DNA of 64,000 bases from DAOSEK01 sp035363095 (GCA_035363095.1 DAOSEK010000005.1:22273-86272), one strand, 5' to 3'. Positions 1-8,518 are shown, counted from the stretch's first letter. The notes: generated by a model not told the origin, from the letters alone. Program-made: numbers and translations.

Positions 1-245
1 CCTTTTCTTGAGCCCGGACCTTTTTGATTATTTTTCTTTTTTTGTTTTCTAATCTTATTGGCCCTAACTCTTGAGACTCCTTTTTTCTGCTTGACTGTGA
101 TGATTCCACTTTTTATTAATCCTCTTACATCAGCTTTTGTAATCGCATCTTTTATCTCTTCAGAAGCGCTACTTTGCACCACTATTCTCTTCTTAGAGAC
201 TTTCATCACTTTTCCTGCAAGCTTTTTTTGGAAATTAAGTTTCAT
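1..245 (-). CDS. rpl19e: Ribosomal protein L19e, N-terminal part, cut by window edge
   Basis: Large-subunit ribosomal protein found in archaea and eukaryotes. Reading the minus strand from an ATG at 245 gives about 81 residues beginning MKLNFQKKLAGKVMK, followed by a segment rich in Lys and Arg that includes GPGSRK at the window edge, a run typical of L19e. The rest of the gene lies outside the window. It follows L32e, as in other archaeal spc operons. The 183-base gap between the two genes is T-rich low-complexity sequence on the plus strand, including repeats of TATTTG followed by a T run. A plus-strand reading frame over the same bases is an artefact. Confidence 0.9.
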   Translation of the reverse strand, partial: MKLNFQKKLAGKVMKVSKKRIVVQSSASEEIKDAITKADVRGLIKSGIITVKQKKGVSRVRANKIRKQKKKNNQKGPGSRK

Positions 246-428
246 AAATCATCACTTTTTTCTTTTGGATTAGGTATTTGTTTTTATTTGTTTTTTTTAT
301 TTGTTTTTTTTATTTGTTGTTTTTTGTTTTTCATTTAAAGGATTTTTAGTTATATTTTTTATCTATTGTTATATTTTTTATCTGTTTTTTGTCAATGGTT
401 TTGTTAATAGTTTTCTTTAAAAAATCTC

Positions 429-1106
429 CTAACTTTTTTGAGTTAGAAGTTTATCCCAATCCTTTTTCTCTTTTAATTTTTCATCTTCGAGTAAAACATC
501 AGAAGAAGACTTTTGATCACTTGGTTTGAGTTTTTCCTCAGCATCTTTGGATTTTGAAGATTTATTAGATTCTAAATCTTTTTGCGTTTTGGCTTTTGAA
601 TCCTCAGATTTATCTTTTTTTTCTGCTTTTTTTGCTGATTCTTTCTTTTTTGCCTTTCTTTCAAGTCTTATCTTCTTTCTTTTTTCTAACTCTTCAATAG
701 CAGATTTTGCAAATGCATCTGCATCCTTGTAGTTATAAACAATAATTCCTAACTCTTTAGCACTTTTGATTATATCAAGTCTTTTTTTAGTGCCGACAGT
801 TGAACCTATTACACATACATGAGTTTTCTTATCAACTTTTTTGAGTTGAGAGACATTTGAGATTATTGCAATAGAAAGTCCATTTCTAAGCAATCCTTTT
901 ACCTTTGAAGGAGAGCCATATCCTAGATTTACTTTTGAAGGATGGCCTCTTTTTCCTAGCCTCATCTTTGATTGTGAACCTTTTGGAGCTCTCCAACCAG
1001 GATTATTTGAAAGCCTCTTCTTTTTATTTACATCCTGTCTTTGGAATTTAGGCTTTCTTTTTTTTACATCGTGCCTGATTTTGAGTAACTCTTTAACATT
1101 TGCCAT
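429..1106 (-). CDS. rpl32e: Ribosomal protein L32e with long charged C-terminal tail
   Basis: Large-subunit protein. Residues 1-140 match the L32e family (FQRQDVNKKKRLSNNPGWRAPKGSQSK region, then the GHPSKVNLGYGSPSKVKGLL region, both read as family signatures). Residues from about 145 to 225 form a Lys/Glu/Ser/Asp-rich tail that ordinary L32e proteins lack and that is probably disordered. The ATG at 1106 follows AAGGTGAAGATAAC, a good ribosome binding site. The gene sits between L6 and L19e in the canonical order. Function is certain from family; what the tail does is unknown. Confidence 0.95.
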   Translation of the reverse strand: MANVKELLKIRHDVKKRKPKFQRQDVNKKKRLSNNPGWRAPKGSQSKMRLGKRGHPSKVNLGYGSPSKVKGLLRNGLSIAIISNVSQLKKVDKKTHVCVIGSTVGTKKRLDIIKSAKELGIIVYNYKDADAFAKSAIEELEKRKKIRLERKAKKKESAKKAEKKDKSEDSKAKTQKDLESNKSSKSKDAEEKLKPSDQKSSSDVLLEDEKLKEKKDWDKLLTQKS

Positions 1107-1118
1107 GTTATCTTCACC

Positions 1119-1667
1119 TTAAATAATCTGTTTACCTGCCTTTTCGATTATGTAGATTCCATCTTGAAACCTTCTTTTGTCCCTATCAGTGATCCTTGTT
1201 AGTGCTTCAATCTTTCCAGCGGCGGCACCTACGATAGCCTTATCAGTTCCACTGACTTCAATGATATCGCCACTAACCTTTAATTGGACAGATGAGGGTA
1301 CTTTTACAAGTCTTGCTATTTTTTCACCTAAAAAGTTTTTTACACTCAAGGTATTTTCCTTTGTTGTGACAGTCATAGGAAAATGGCTTGAACAAACTTT
1401 TAGTTTATAATTAAAACCCTCAGAGACTCCTTTAATCATACTTTTGATGATGGATTCAAATGTTCCTTGAAACATCTTTTCTCTTTTTGTTGCATTTAAA
1501 GAAGTAAGTGTCACAAAGCCATCTTCTATTGTTATTAAGATTGTATTTTTGAAAAGTTCTTTTTTATTCTCTCCTAGTTTTCCTTTTACAATTAATAGGT
1601 TGTTTTCATATGCTACTGTTACATCCTTTGGGATTGCAACCTTTTTTTCCATTTTTTCTGCTTTCAT
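1119..1667 (-). CDS. rpl6: Ribosomal protein L6
   Basis: Large-subunit protein of the spc operon, about 182 residues, the usual archaeal length. It shows the duplicated L6 fold, with FNYKLKVCSSHFPMTV in the middle and the C-terminal segment ITDRDKRRFQDGIYI that is diagnostic of archaeal L6. The frame is open to a GTG at 1676, but that GTG is part of a GTGAT Shine-Dalgarno site five bases ahead of the ATG at 1667, so the ATG is preferred. It is separated from S8 by about 120 bases of short AT-rich repeats, unusually loose for this operon. Confidence 0.95.
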   Translation of the reverse strand: MKAEKMEKKVAIPKDVTVAYENNLLIVKGKLGENKKELFKNTILITIEDGFVTLTSLNATKREKMFQGTFESIIKSMIKGVSEGFNYKLKVCSSHFPMTVTTKENTLSVKNFLGEKIARLVKVPSSVQLKVSGDIIEVSGTDKAIVGAAAGKIEALTRITDRDKRRFQDGIYIIEKAGKQII

Positions 1668-1676
1668 GTTGATCAC

Positions 1677-1796
1677 AAATCATAAATTAATCAAAATTAA
1701 TTGAAATAAATCGGGATTAATCGAAATAAACCTAAATAAATATTTGGTAGATTTTGGCTTTTTTTGCATAGTTTTTTTATGAGATGATTGATTTAA
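1677..1796. repeat. Short imperfect AT-rich tandem repeats between S8 and L6
   Basis: The spacer carries several degenerate copies of a roughly 11-base unit resembling AAATTAATCAA / AAATAAATCGG / AAATAAACCT. It is a simple low-complexity array in an otherwise tightly packed operon. No RNA gene or promoter is evident. Confidence 0.5.
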
Positions 1797-2189
1797 TCAG
1801 TAACAATATGCAATGAGCCTACCTCCAGTTTTTTTGTTTTTAGCTTCAATATGAGTCATTAATCCGTAGGGTGTTGAGATTATTAATATTCCAAATCCTA
1901 CTGCAGGTAAAAACTGTTTTTCATATCTATCAAAAGTATCCATTGTGACAGCAAATCTTGGTTTTATAGCACCACATTTGTTTATGTGACCTAATAGGTT
2001 TAATTGAAGTATTCTTCCACGCGTGGTGTTTGTAAGGGCGTATTCGCCTAAGTACATATTCTCTTTTAACAAATCAAAAACTTTAAGCATAAGATTTGAA
2101 ACCGGAACTATTTGTATTTCTTTTTTACCTGCTTTCTCTGCATTGTTAATCTTTGAAAGCGCATCTGCGATTGGATCATTTAAAACCAT
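1797..2189 (-). CDS. rps8: Ribosomal protein S8
   Basis: Small-subunit protein, 130 residues, the normal archaeal length. The N-terminus NDPIADALSKINNAEKAGK and the C-terminus with STPYGLMTHIEAKNKKTGGR are typical of S8; the latter is the rRNA-binding (STxxG) region. The ATG at 2189 is preceded by GAGGATGTAAA, a good ribosome binding site. It lies nine bases after S14 and is surely co-transcribed with it. Confidence 0.96.
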   Translation of the reverse strand: MVLNDPIADALSKINNAEKAGKKEIQIVPVSNLMLKVFDLLKENMYLGEYALTNTTRGRILQLNLLGHINKCGAIKPRFAVTMDTFDRYEKQFLPAVGFGILIISTPYGLMTHIEAKNKKTGGRLIAYCY

Positions 2190-2198
2190 TTTACATCC

Positions 2199-2429
2199 TC
2201 AACTATATTTTTTAAAACCTATTTTTGTAGCAATCTCCCTAAAACAATGCCTGCATAAATGAAGACCGTATTTTGAGATATGGCCTCCTGCTCGTCCACA
2301 CCTTCTGCATCTGTTAAACCCTTTTCCAAACTTTCTTTCTTTTGGAGCTGAATGCTTGTTGAATTTGACAAGTATTGCGGGTTTTGATTTTAATTGGACA
2401 TAGACTTTTTTATAATTTGATGCTGCCAT
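2199..2429 (-). CDS. rps14: Ribosomal protein S14, zinc-binding type, extended
   Basis: Small-subunit protein with four zinc-ligand cysteines: C41-x2-C44 and C59-x2-C62 in the segment CRRCGRAGGHISKYG...LCRHC. At 76 residues it is about 20 longer than most archaeal S14 proteins; the extra part is an N-terminal basic segment before the zinc module. The ATG at 2429 follows AGGGAGGAATATTC, a strong ribosome binding site, which supports the longer form. The place between L5 and S8 is canonical. Confidence 0.95.
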   Translation of the reverse strand: MAASNYKKVYVQLKSKPAILVKFNKHSAPKERKFGKGFNRCRRCGRAGGHISKYGLHLCRHCFREIATKIGFKKYS

Positions 2430-2445
2430 GAATATTCCTCCCTAA

Positions 2446-2985
2446 TTATTCGACCTCCACGCCGAATTTGTTTTTGATAAATGCAATTGCTTCGTTTTTT
2501 GTGATTATGTGCTTTTTTCCAATTTTAGATTTGAAATCCTTCCTTTTTTTCACGCGATATCCTGCTCTTGATAATGTTACACTAACTTGAAGACCTAAAA
2601 TCCCTAAAGCGTGGTCATATTCTACGCTGGGGATATCTATGTATTCCTTTATTCCGAAAGAAAAGTTGCCAAAGTCATCAAAAGATTTCTCTGAAAGCTT
2701 GTTATCAAGTGCTTTTAATAATGCTGAGAGCTTTTCATTTGCAGTCTCTTTTCTTAGTGTAACCATTGCGCCTACTGGAAGCCCTGGTCTTACAGACCAT
2801 GTAGGAATTCTTTTTTGGCTTACAGTTTTAACAGGTTTTTTACCAGATATTTTTTCAAGTAATATTAGTGCTTTTTCTAATAGTTCTGGGCTTACATTAG
2901 TACCCATACTAAGAGTAATTTTTTCTACGAAAATCTCTTTATTTGGATTTTCACCCTTTGGTTTTTTTTGTTTTTGTGACTCCAT
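2446..2985 (-). CDS. rpl5: Ribosomal protein L5
   Basis: Large-subunit protein that binds 5S rRNA. It has 179 residues. Family features are the segment around KTVSQKRIPTWSVRPGLPVG (residues about 55-75), the FGIKEYIDIPSVEYD motif, and GLQVSVTLSRAGYRVKKRK. A short Lys/Gln-rich N-terminal extension precedes the core. GAGGATGAT ahead of the ATG at 2985 matches the archaeal anti-Shine-Dalgarno. It lies between S4e and S14. Confidence 0.96.
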   Translation of the reverse strand: MESQKQKKPKGENPNKEIFVEKITLSMGTNVSPELLEKALILLEKISGKKPVKTVSQKRIPTWSVRPGLPVGAMVTLRKETANEKLSALLKALDNKLSEKSFDDFGNFSFGIKEYIDIPSVEYDHALGILGLQVSVTLSRAGYRVKKRKDFKSKIGKKHIITKNEAIAFIKNKFGVEVE

Positions 2986-3004
2986 TTAAACATCATCCTC
3001 TTGA

Positions 3005-3706
3005 TTAAAACACACTGATTGAAGGAGATTTTTCGCCAATTGCGATTACACTTTTTTTGTCCACTTCAATAGCAGTTTCCTCAGAATTGACAACTAATAT
3101 ATCATTTTCAAGCACTTCACTTATTGTTCCATGCCTGCCAATGTGTTTCCCATTAAGTATGCATACAAAAGAGCCTTTTTTTAAAGGAATATGCTCTATT
3201 ATCTCTATTTTTGGAAGTTTTATTAACAAAGCCTCACCTACAGTATATTGCTTTGTATCTTTTTCAGTGACTAATATATTTATTCCGGATTCAAGATTTA
3301 ATTGTAATTTTTTTCCTTTAAGCAAGGTCTTTCCGATTATTCTTAAAACGTTAAATTCAGATTCGTTTTGAGGTATTTTTATTATAGATAGTCTGCCTAA
3401 TTTGTCAAAAACAAGTCTGTAGTGAGACTGAATATTTGGCAAATTTAATACATCAAAAAGCCCTATTGGAAACGTGTATGAATCAATTAATTTTCCATTT
3501 ACAAGTATTTCTTTTGCATTGATTAGCTGTTTTACTTCTTTAGCATTGCTGGCAAGCTTTAGCATATCCCTTATTACAACTACCAAAGGCAATGTCTGTG
3601 ATAGTGGTCTTGGACCTACTGTTGGCCTTGCAACGAATTTGTTTTCTTTCCTGCGTATTGGCCAGGTTCTTGGAACTGATATTCTTTTGATATGATTTGC
3701 TACCAT
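3005..3706 (-). CDS. rps4e: Ribosomal protein S4e
   Basis: Small-subunit protein specific to archaea and eukaryotes. The 233-residue product starts with VANHIKRISVPRTWPIRRK, the family signature, and continues through an S4 RNA-binding segment (KEVKQLINAKEILVNGKLI) and a C-terminal KOW motif (GKHIGRHGTISEVLENDIL). The length is standard. It lies between L24 and L5 as expected. Confidence 0.96.
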   Translation of the reverse strand: MVANHIKRISVPRTWPIRRKENKFVARPTVGPRPLSQTLPLVVVIRDMLKLASNAKEVKQLINAKEILVNGKLIDSYTFPIGLFDVLNLPNIQSHYRLVFDKLGRLSIIKIPQNESEFNVLRIIGKTLLKGKKLQLNLESGINILVTEKDTKQYTVGEALLIKLPKIEIIEHIPLKKGSFVCILNGKHIGRHGTISEVLENDILVVNSEETAIEVDKKSVIAIGEKSPSISVF

Positions 3707-3734
3707 TTTATCATCACTTTTTTAATTAGTCTTA

Positions 3735-4394
3735 CTATTTTTCCCCTTGATTGCCTTTTTGGACACTATCTATTGTATTGCTTTTTGACATTTTATTACT
3801 AGCAGTATTTTTTTCGGAATTTGCGTGAGTAATCTTTTTATCGATATTCTTATCGCTACTTTTATCAATAATGTTATCGGTATTTTTATCGGTATGTTCA
3901 GCAGTTTTCTTAGCACTCTTTGGTTTATTGTTATCGGTTGGTTTAACCTTTTGCTTTGTACTCTTTAAACTGCCTGATTTTGAGTTTGACTTTAGTTTTT
4001 TTGGTGTTGCGGTTTTACCTTTCTCAAATTGCAAAAGTCTTTTTTTGTCTTCTAATATCAGGGATGTTATTTGCAAGTTGCATGGTTTTAGAGGATATTT
4101 CACCTTAGAACCATTCTTTTTTACTACTTCAATTCCTGAGACATAAGCAATTCCTTTTTTTAGGAGTACTTGTTCGACTTTGCCACTTTTACCACTAAAT
4201 TGGCCTTTTTTTATTAAAACAGTATCTCCTTTTCTTAATGGAACATGCCTTTTTGAATATTTACTTCTTAGCTCTTTTGAAAGATTGCAGGATACAAAAT
4301 CCTGTCTTATGTGCAAGGGAGCATTAAATCTGTACTTCCTTTGTTTTCTTACTTGAGAGCTTGATTTCCAAGCAGAGGAATATTTTTGTTTCAT
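3735..4394 (-). CDS. rpl24: Ribosomal protein L24 with long Lys/Asn/Ser tail
   Basis: Large-subunit assembly initiator protein. Residues 1-130 are a normal archaeal L24, with SSQVRKQRKYRFNAPLHIR near the start and a KOW motif (RKGDTVLIKKGQFSGKSGKV). From about residue 135 to 219 there is a low-complexity tail with repeated NTDN/DKNIDK-like runs. The DNA of the tail is made of repeated TTATCGAT-like words, pointing to expansion by slippage. The gene overlaps nothing; a GTGAGGATT site precedes the ATG. Confidence 0.94.
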   Translation of the reverse strand: MKQKYSSAWKSSSQVRKQRKYRFNAPLHIRQDFVSCNLSKELRSKYSKRHVPLRKGDTVLIKKGQFSGKSGKVEQVLLKKGIAYVSGIEVVKKNGSKVKYPLKPCNLQITSLILEDKKRLLQFEKGKTATPKKLKSNSKSGSLKSTKQKVKPTDNNKPKSAKKTAEHTDKNTDNIIDKSSDKNIDKKITHANSEKNTASNKMSKSNTIDSVQKGNQGEK

Positions 4395-4405
4395 TTTTTA
4401 AATCC

Positions 4406-4807
4406 TCACACAATTATACTGGCAAGCTTTGCTACCGAAGGCCATCTTTCGCAAGCCTCTTTTGCAACAGCACCTTTTATAAGCGTACCTTTTGGGTTTC
4501 CATCTGCATCTTTTAATACTACTGCAGCATTATCTTCAAATCCTATCCTGGTTCCATCAGGTCTTCTGTATTCTTTTTTTTGCCTGATTATAACCGCAAA
4601 GACGACTTTCTTTCTCATCTCAGGATTTCCCTTTACAACAGAAGCCACAACAAAATCTGCTACTCCTGCAGAAGCGATTCTTCCTTTGACTCCTTTATAA
4701 CCTTTAACTGAGATTATTTGAATTACCTTCGCTCCAGAGTTATCTGCAGTAGGCACAAATGCACCTACGGGCAAACCTTTTGTAACTTTTGCTTTGATCG
4801 CTTGCAT
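4406..4807 (-). CDS. rpl14: Ribosomal protein L14
   Basis: Large-subunit protein at the subunit interface. Its 133 residues include the L14 signature in GAFVPTADNSGAKVIQII and KKVVFAVIIRQKKEYRRPDG, and EDNAAVVLKDADGNPKGT. The length is normal and no tail is present. AAGGTG before the ATG at 4807 is the ribosome binding site. It lies between S17 and L24. Confidence 0.97.
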   Translation of the reverse strand: MQAIKAKVTKGLPVGAFVPTADNSGAKVIQIISVKGYKGVKGRIASAGVADFVVASVVKGNPEMRKKVVFAVIIRQKKEYRRPDGTRIGFEDNAAVVLKDADGNPKGTLIKGAVAKEACERWPSVAKLASIIV

Positions 4808-4819
4808 ATATAATACACC

Positions 4820-5359
4820 TTATTCTTTGGATTGTTTTGTTGATTTTGTGTCACTAAGCTCATCAACGCCTTCATCAGCTTGTTCTTCTGTAGTAACTTT
4901 GATTGTCTTTGATTTTACTTCGCTTGATTTATTAGTCGATTTTGCTTTTTTCTCAATTTTTTTTCCTTTTGATTCTGATTGATTATGCTCTGTCACAGTA
5001 TCCTTTGTGTTTTTTGCAATACTTGAATCTAATTCATCAGCAGACATAATCTTTAACACTACAAAGTTTTTTGTTTTGCTCAATGGCCTTGTTTCTCCAA
5101 TAAGGACCATCATTCCTGTTTTTGCATCAATGCATTCAGGATTGTGAGCTTGAATTTTTGTTTTCTTTCGTGTATATCTATTATACTTAGGAATATATTT
5201 TAAAAAGTGCCTCTCTATTGTTATTGTTTTATACATTTTATCTGAAACTACTTTTCCTTCGAAGTATCTTCCTCTTACCTTTACAGTACCATGATAAGGA
5301 CAATTTTTGTCCTCACACTTTTTTTGAGGAATATTCTCTTTTAAATTGAATCTTGCCAT
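4820..5359 (-). CDS. rps17: Ribosomal protein S17 with charged C-terminal tail
   Basis: Small-subunit protein that binds 16S rRNA. Residues 1-110 are a normal archaeal S17: CPYHGTVKVRGRYFEGKVVSD near the N-terminus, an OB fold, then MMVLIGETRPLSKTKNFVVL. Residues about 112-179 are a Ser/Lys/Glu-rich tail. The start at 5359 has GGTGA at good spacing. About 120 bases separate it from Rnp1, one of the two loose joints of the operon, with nothing recognisable in the gap. Confidence 0.95.
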   Translation of the reverse strand: MARFNLKENIPQKKCEDKNCPYHGTVKVRGRYFEGKVVSDKMYKTITIERHFLKYIPKYNRYTRKKTKIQAHNPECIDAKTGMMVLIGETRPLSKTKNFVVLKIMSADELDSSIAKNTKDTVTEHNQSESKGKKIEKKAKSTNKSSEVKSKTIKVTTEEQADEGVDELSDTKSTKQSKE

Positions 5360-5481
5360 TCTTTTTCACCAATTGTTTTTCTTCTTATTAGTTATTTTTC
5401 AATAAAATTTTCAATAAAATAGTTTATTGATGATTTTGTTAATTTGATTTATGGTAATGTTAATTGATTATCTGAAGTGAA

Positions 5482-5817
5482 TCACACGCATCTTGATATC
5501 CTTTCTATAGGCGTTCCTAAAAGGTTTGTTGCGTTAATTTTGATTCTTTTTGGGTAACCTATTGATGAAAGCTCTTTTGGGCATTTGAGTGTAATTAACG
5601 TATTGGCTTTTTTGATTATCTTAACTATGTCAGAGCCATTTGTTTCTTTTAAGCTCACATGAAAGGTTCCCTTGGTTTCCCAAACAACGATGCCTGAAAA
5701 AAGCTTTTTTTGAATTTCAAATTCGATTTTGGTTCCAATGAAATTCTGCTGAACTATTGCACATTGCGCCTTGAAGGAAAGTTTATCGGACCTTGATACT
5801 TTCTGGGACAAAACCAT
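5482..5817 (-). CDS. rnp1: Ribonuclease P protein component 1 (Rpp29/Pop4 homologue)
   Basis: Protein subunit of the RNase P ribozyme that processes tRNA 5' ends. The product matches the Rpp29 family by the Sm-like core NFIGTKIEFEIQKKLFSGIVVWETKGT and the C-terminal LLGTPIERIS, equivalent to the family G-x-P-x-x-R-I ending. It is found between SUI1 and S17 in many archaeal operons. The frame is open upstream to 5901, but that would overlap SUI1 by 119 bases; the internal ATG at 5817 gives 111 residues and a 35-base overlap and is preferred. No clear ribosome binding site decides between them. Confidence 0.85.
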   Translation of the reverse strand: MVLSQKVSRSDKLSFKAQCAIVQQNFIGTKIEFEIQKKLFSGIVVWETKGTFHVSLKETNGSDIVKIIKKANTLITLKCPKELSSIGYPKRIKINATNLLGTPIERISRCV

Positions 5818-6091
5818 ATTCGATAAGGTATTCTTTAACCTTGCCTTTGTGATCCCCTTGAAGTTCAATTGCTCCATCTTTATATGTCCCTCCACAGGCA
5901 AATTTGTTTTTTAGCTTCTTTAAAAGCTCTTTTAAATCTATATTCTTATCAGAGATTCCCATAACAACCGTATAAAGTTTTCCGAAACGCTTTTTTACGG
6001 ATTTTATTGTAATCTCTTGTGCTTCTTTTGCAATAGTTTCGCAAACGCAAAGCTCTTTTGGGAGTCCGCATTTGGGGCATATCTCGCTCAT
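5783..6091 (-). CDS. sui1: Translation initiation factor aIF1 (SUI1)
   Basis: Initiation factor that monitors start-codon selection on the small subunit. It has 102 residues. The N-terminus has four cysteines (C5, C8, C15, C17) forming a small zinc-binding knuckle; the SUI1 core follows with VKKRFGKLYTVVMGI and the signature KNKFACGGTYKDGAIELQGDH. The start at 6091 directly abuts the L29 stop, and its 3' end overlaps Rnp1, so coupled translation is likely. Confidence 0.96.
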   Translation of the reverse strand: MSEICPKCGLPKELCVCETIAKEAQEITIKSVKKRFGKLYTVVMGISDKNIDLKELLKKLKNKFACGGTYKDGAIELQGDHKGKVKEYLIEYGFVPESIKVR

Positions 6092-6301
6092 TTAGTTGCT
6101 TTCCTCCATTTGTTTTTCTTTAACTAATGTTTTTAATCTTGCAATGTGCGCCTTTAAATTTTTTATTTTTGAAATATCTTTTTGAGATGCTGCACTCTTT
6201 GCTTGAGCAACAAGTTTCATCAGGTCAAGTCTTGCATCAGTTAGCTTGAGAGACAATTCTTCTAAGCCCAATTTCTTTAGCTCTTTTGCCTGTTTTGTCA
6301 C
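6092..6301 (-). CDS. rpl29: Ribosomal protein L29
   Basis: Small helical large-subunit protein, 69 residues, with the family pattern of two helices: KELKKLGLEELSLKLTDAR, then LKAHIARLKTLVKEK. The start is a GTG at 6301 that overlaps the S3 stop (GTGA), a translational coupling arrangement. Position between S3 and SUI1 is canonical. Confidence 0.93.
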   Translation of the reverse strand: MTKQAKELKKLGLEELSLKLTDARLDLMKLVAQAKSAASQKDISKIKNLKAHIARLKTLVKEKQMEESN

Positions 6302-7185
6302 TCTTCATCACCTGTGAAGTTATCTGAATCTTTGATATCATCTTCGTAAGCATCATCAGATTCATCTGAATTACCATCTTTAGGAGTACTATCTTCAAGA
6401 GGTTTTTTAGTTTCGTCTTCCTTCTTAGAAGATTGATTTTCAACTAAAGTTGAATCTTTTTTGGTTTTTTGTTTATTGCTATTTTTTGAAGTGGTATCTT
6501 TGGGTTCTTTTGTTTTTGACTTTTTATCTTCAGATGAACCTTTCTTTTCAGAGTTTTCTTCAGCAGATTCAATCACTACTGATTCTTCTTTGATTATTTC
6601 TGATACATTATCAGGCGATGTCAGATTAGGAGGCATTATGCTCACTTTGATTCCGACTACTCCTGATTTTAATACTGAGAACTCTTTTGCAACTTTAACT
6701 TGAGTTAATGCAAGGTCTCCAGATTTTTTTAAATAGCCATAAAACACTCTCCAGCTTTTTGCTCTGGAACTTGGGATTTTACCAGATAATATTATTTCAA
6801 CACCTTTTGCACCGGCTTTCATAACAGATTCTGCACTTTTGTGCATTATTGATTTGAAACGTTTTGAACCATACCTTTCAAGAGAGAGTGCAATTCTTTG
6901 TGCAACAACAACTGCATCAAGATCTTGATCTACAATCTCTGCAACCTCTAATTGAGGGTTTTCAAGATTGAATCTTTTTTTAAGTTCTTTTGTTAATAAT
7001 GATATGTTGTTTCCTTTTCGGCCAACTACTTTTCCAGGTTTTGTACAATAAATTATTACATTTTCACCTAAAGGAGTTTTTTTAACTTCGGTTCTCGCTA
7101 CACCCCTCTCTTTTAGGAAATTGATTATAAAGTCGTGTATTTCATACTTCATTAAATTTGAAGTGATAAAGCGTCTCTCTATCAT
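6298..7185 (-). CDS. rps3: Ribosomal protein S3 with long acidic/Lys-rich tail
   Basis: Small-subunit protein at the mRNA entry site. Residues 1-200 form a standard archaeal S3: a KH domain with KPGKVVGRKGNNISLLTKEL and the C-terminal domain with AKGVEIILSGKIPSSRAKSW. Residues about 205-295 are a Glu/Ser/Lys/Asp-rich tail without predicted fold. The first ATG overlaps the L22 stop (ATGA). Confidence 0.95.
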   Translation of the reverse strand: MIERRFITSNLMKYEIHDFIINFLKERGVARTEVKKTPLGENVIIYCTKPGKVVGRKGNNISLLTKELKKRFNLENPQLEVAEIVDQDLDAVVVAQRIALSLERYGSKRFKSIMHKSAESVMKAGAKGVEIILSGKIPSSRAKSWRVFYGYLKKSGDLALTQVKVAKEFSVLKSGVVGIKVSIMPPNLTSPDNVSEIIKEESVVIESAEENSEKKGSSEDKKSKTKEPKDTTSKNSNKQKTKKDSTLVENQSSKKEDETKKPLEDSTPKDGNSDESDDAYEDDIKDSDNFTGDEE

Positions 7186-8084
7186 TTTTTAGCCCCCTGT
7201 ACATTATCGGTTTTTTGCTCATTTTTATTTGAAGAGTGTTCCTTTTTAAGATTAGTTTTCTCAACAGGATTGTTTTTTTGCTCTTCGGTGTGATTTGTTT
7301 TATTGTCTTTTGTATCCTTATCTTTTGAATTTTTATCTTCTGAAGTCTTATTTTTTACAGGATTATTTTCTTCTGCAGGTTTAGTGTGCAAGGTGTTTGA
7401 AGGAGCATTTTCCTCTTTTTTTGAATCTTTTTTTGAATCTTTTTGTGCTTGAACTTGCGATTGACTCATTTTCTCTTTATCTACTGTTTTTGTATCTGAA
7501 GATTTTAGGTTATCAGTTTCTTTTTTGTCAATAGGGGCAGGATTTTTTTGCGCATTTGAATTTTCATTATTATTCTTAGGGCTCTTGTTCTTTTTTTGAG
7601 AGGATGTCTTTCCTTTTGAAATAATGTCTTTTAATTCTTTTTTCTCGCTTCTTTTTGAAATCAGTACAATTTCTATGTGTGTTCTTTTGGCAACTCTTCC
7701 TCTATGCCTCGAGGGCTTATAGGTGGTTGGTCCTTTATCAGCACTCATGTGAAGTATTACAAGTGAATTTGCATCAAGACCCTTGCTTGTTGCATTTTTT
7801 TCAGCATTTTTCAGCATTTTTTCAAGCTCTATGGCGGTTTTTATGGGGAATCTTCCTGGTCCAATTCCTTTTTTGTGAGCTACACTTGCATTATATCTTT
7901 TGAAAGGAACTGCAGTTTTCATAGCTTTTACTTCGTCTATTATTTTGTAAGCAAGAGATAGTTTCTTGCCCATTAAAAGCCTACAAAATTCTACAGATTT
8001 CTTAAATGAAATCGGAAGAGACTCTCCCTTAGCTTTGCCATATTGGCTTTCATCTTGTTTTTTGGAAATTGATTTGTATTTCAT
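7182..8084 (-). CDS. rpl22: Ribosomal protein L22 with about 135-residue low-complexity tail
   Basis: Large-subunit protein lining the exit tunnel. Residues 1-160 are archaeal L22: LPISFKKSVEFCRLLMGKKL, then AVPFKRYNASVAHKKGIG and the hairpin end YKPSRHRGRVAKRTHIEI. Residues 165-300 are a Lys/Asn/Asp/Ser/Gln-rich tail, nearly as long as the folded part and the longest such tail in the operon. It contains repeated KDSKK and KDKDTKDN units. It overlaps S3 by four bases. Confidence 0.95.
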   Translation of the reverse strand: MKYKSISKKQDESQYGKAKGESLPISFKKSVEFCRLLMGKKLSLAYKIIDEVKAMKTAVPFKRYNASVAHKKGIGPGRFPIKTAIELEKMLKNAEKNATSKGLDANSLVILHMSADKGPTTYKPSRHRGRVAKRTHIEIVLISKRSEKKELKDIISKGKTSSQKKNKSPKNNNENSNAQKNPAPIDKKETDNLKSSDTKTVDKEKMSQSQVQAQKDSKKDSKKEENAPSNTLHTKPAEENNPVKNKTSEDKNSKDKDTKDNKTNHTEEQKNNPVEKTNLKKEHSSNKNEQKTDNVQGAKK

Positions 8085-8095
8085 TACTAATCAGC

Positions 8096-8476
8096 CTATT
8101 TTACGGATAGATTTGCACTTGATCTTGTAGCGCCTACACCTGGAGCATGATGCATTACAGATTTTCTTGTAAGTGCTAATTCTCCAAGATATAAACCAAC
8201 CATCTCTGGTTGGATTATTACGGCTAGGTATTCTTTGCCGTTGTATATTCTAATTGTCTTTCCTACCATCGAAGGAAGCACTATTGCATCTCTTAGATGA
8301 GTTTTAACTTTGTCTTTTTTTGAAATTTTTTCTATTAATTTCTTTTTTTCTTCGCTAAAGCCTCGCTTGATTGAACGTCTTTTTCTTGCAGTCAAAAGCT
8401 TTGAAAACTCAGCTACGCTCATTTCTTTTAGCTCATCTAAGCTTTTTCCCCTGAATGTGAATTCTTTTTTTGCCAT
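8096..8476 (-). CDS. rps19: Ribosomal protein S19
   Basis: Small-subunit head protein, 126 residues. Diagnostic segments are KTHLRDAIVLPSMVGKTIRI, GKEYLAVIIQPEMVGLYLGE and the ending HHAPGVGATRSSA. The N-terminal FTFRGKSLDELKEMS is the archaeal/eukaryotic version. GTGAT precedes the ATG at 8476. It sits between L2 and L22. Confidence 0.97.
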   Translation of the reverse strand: MAKKEFTFRGKSLDELKEMSVAEFSKLLTARKRRSIKRGFSEEKKKLIEKISKKDKVKTHLRDAIVLPSMVGKTIRIYNGKEYLAVIIQPEMVGLYLGELALTRKSVMHHAPGVGATRSSANLSVK

Positions 8477-8518
8477 TTTGGATTATCACATGTGTTTTGT
8501 TTTTAACTTGATTTTAAC

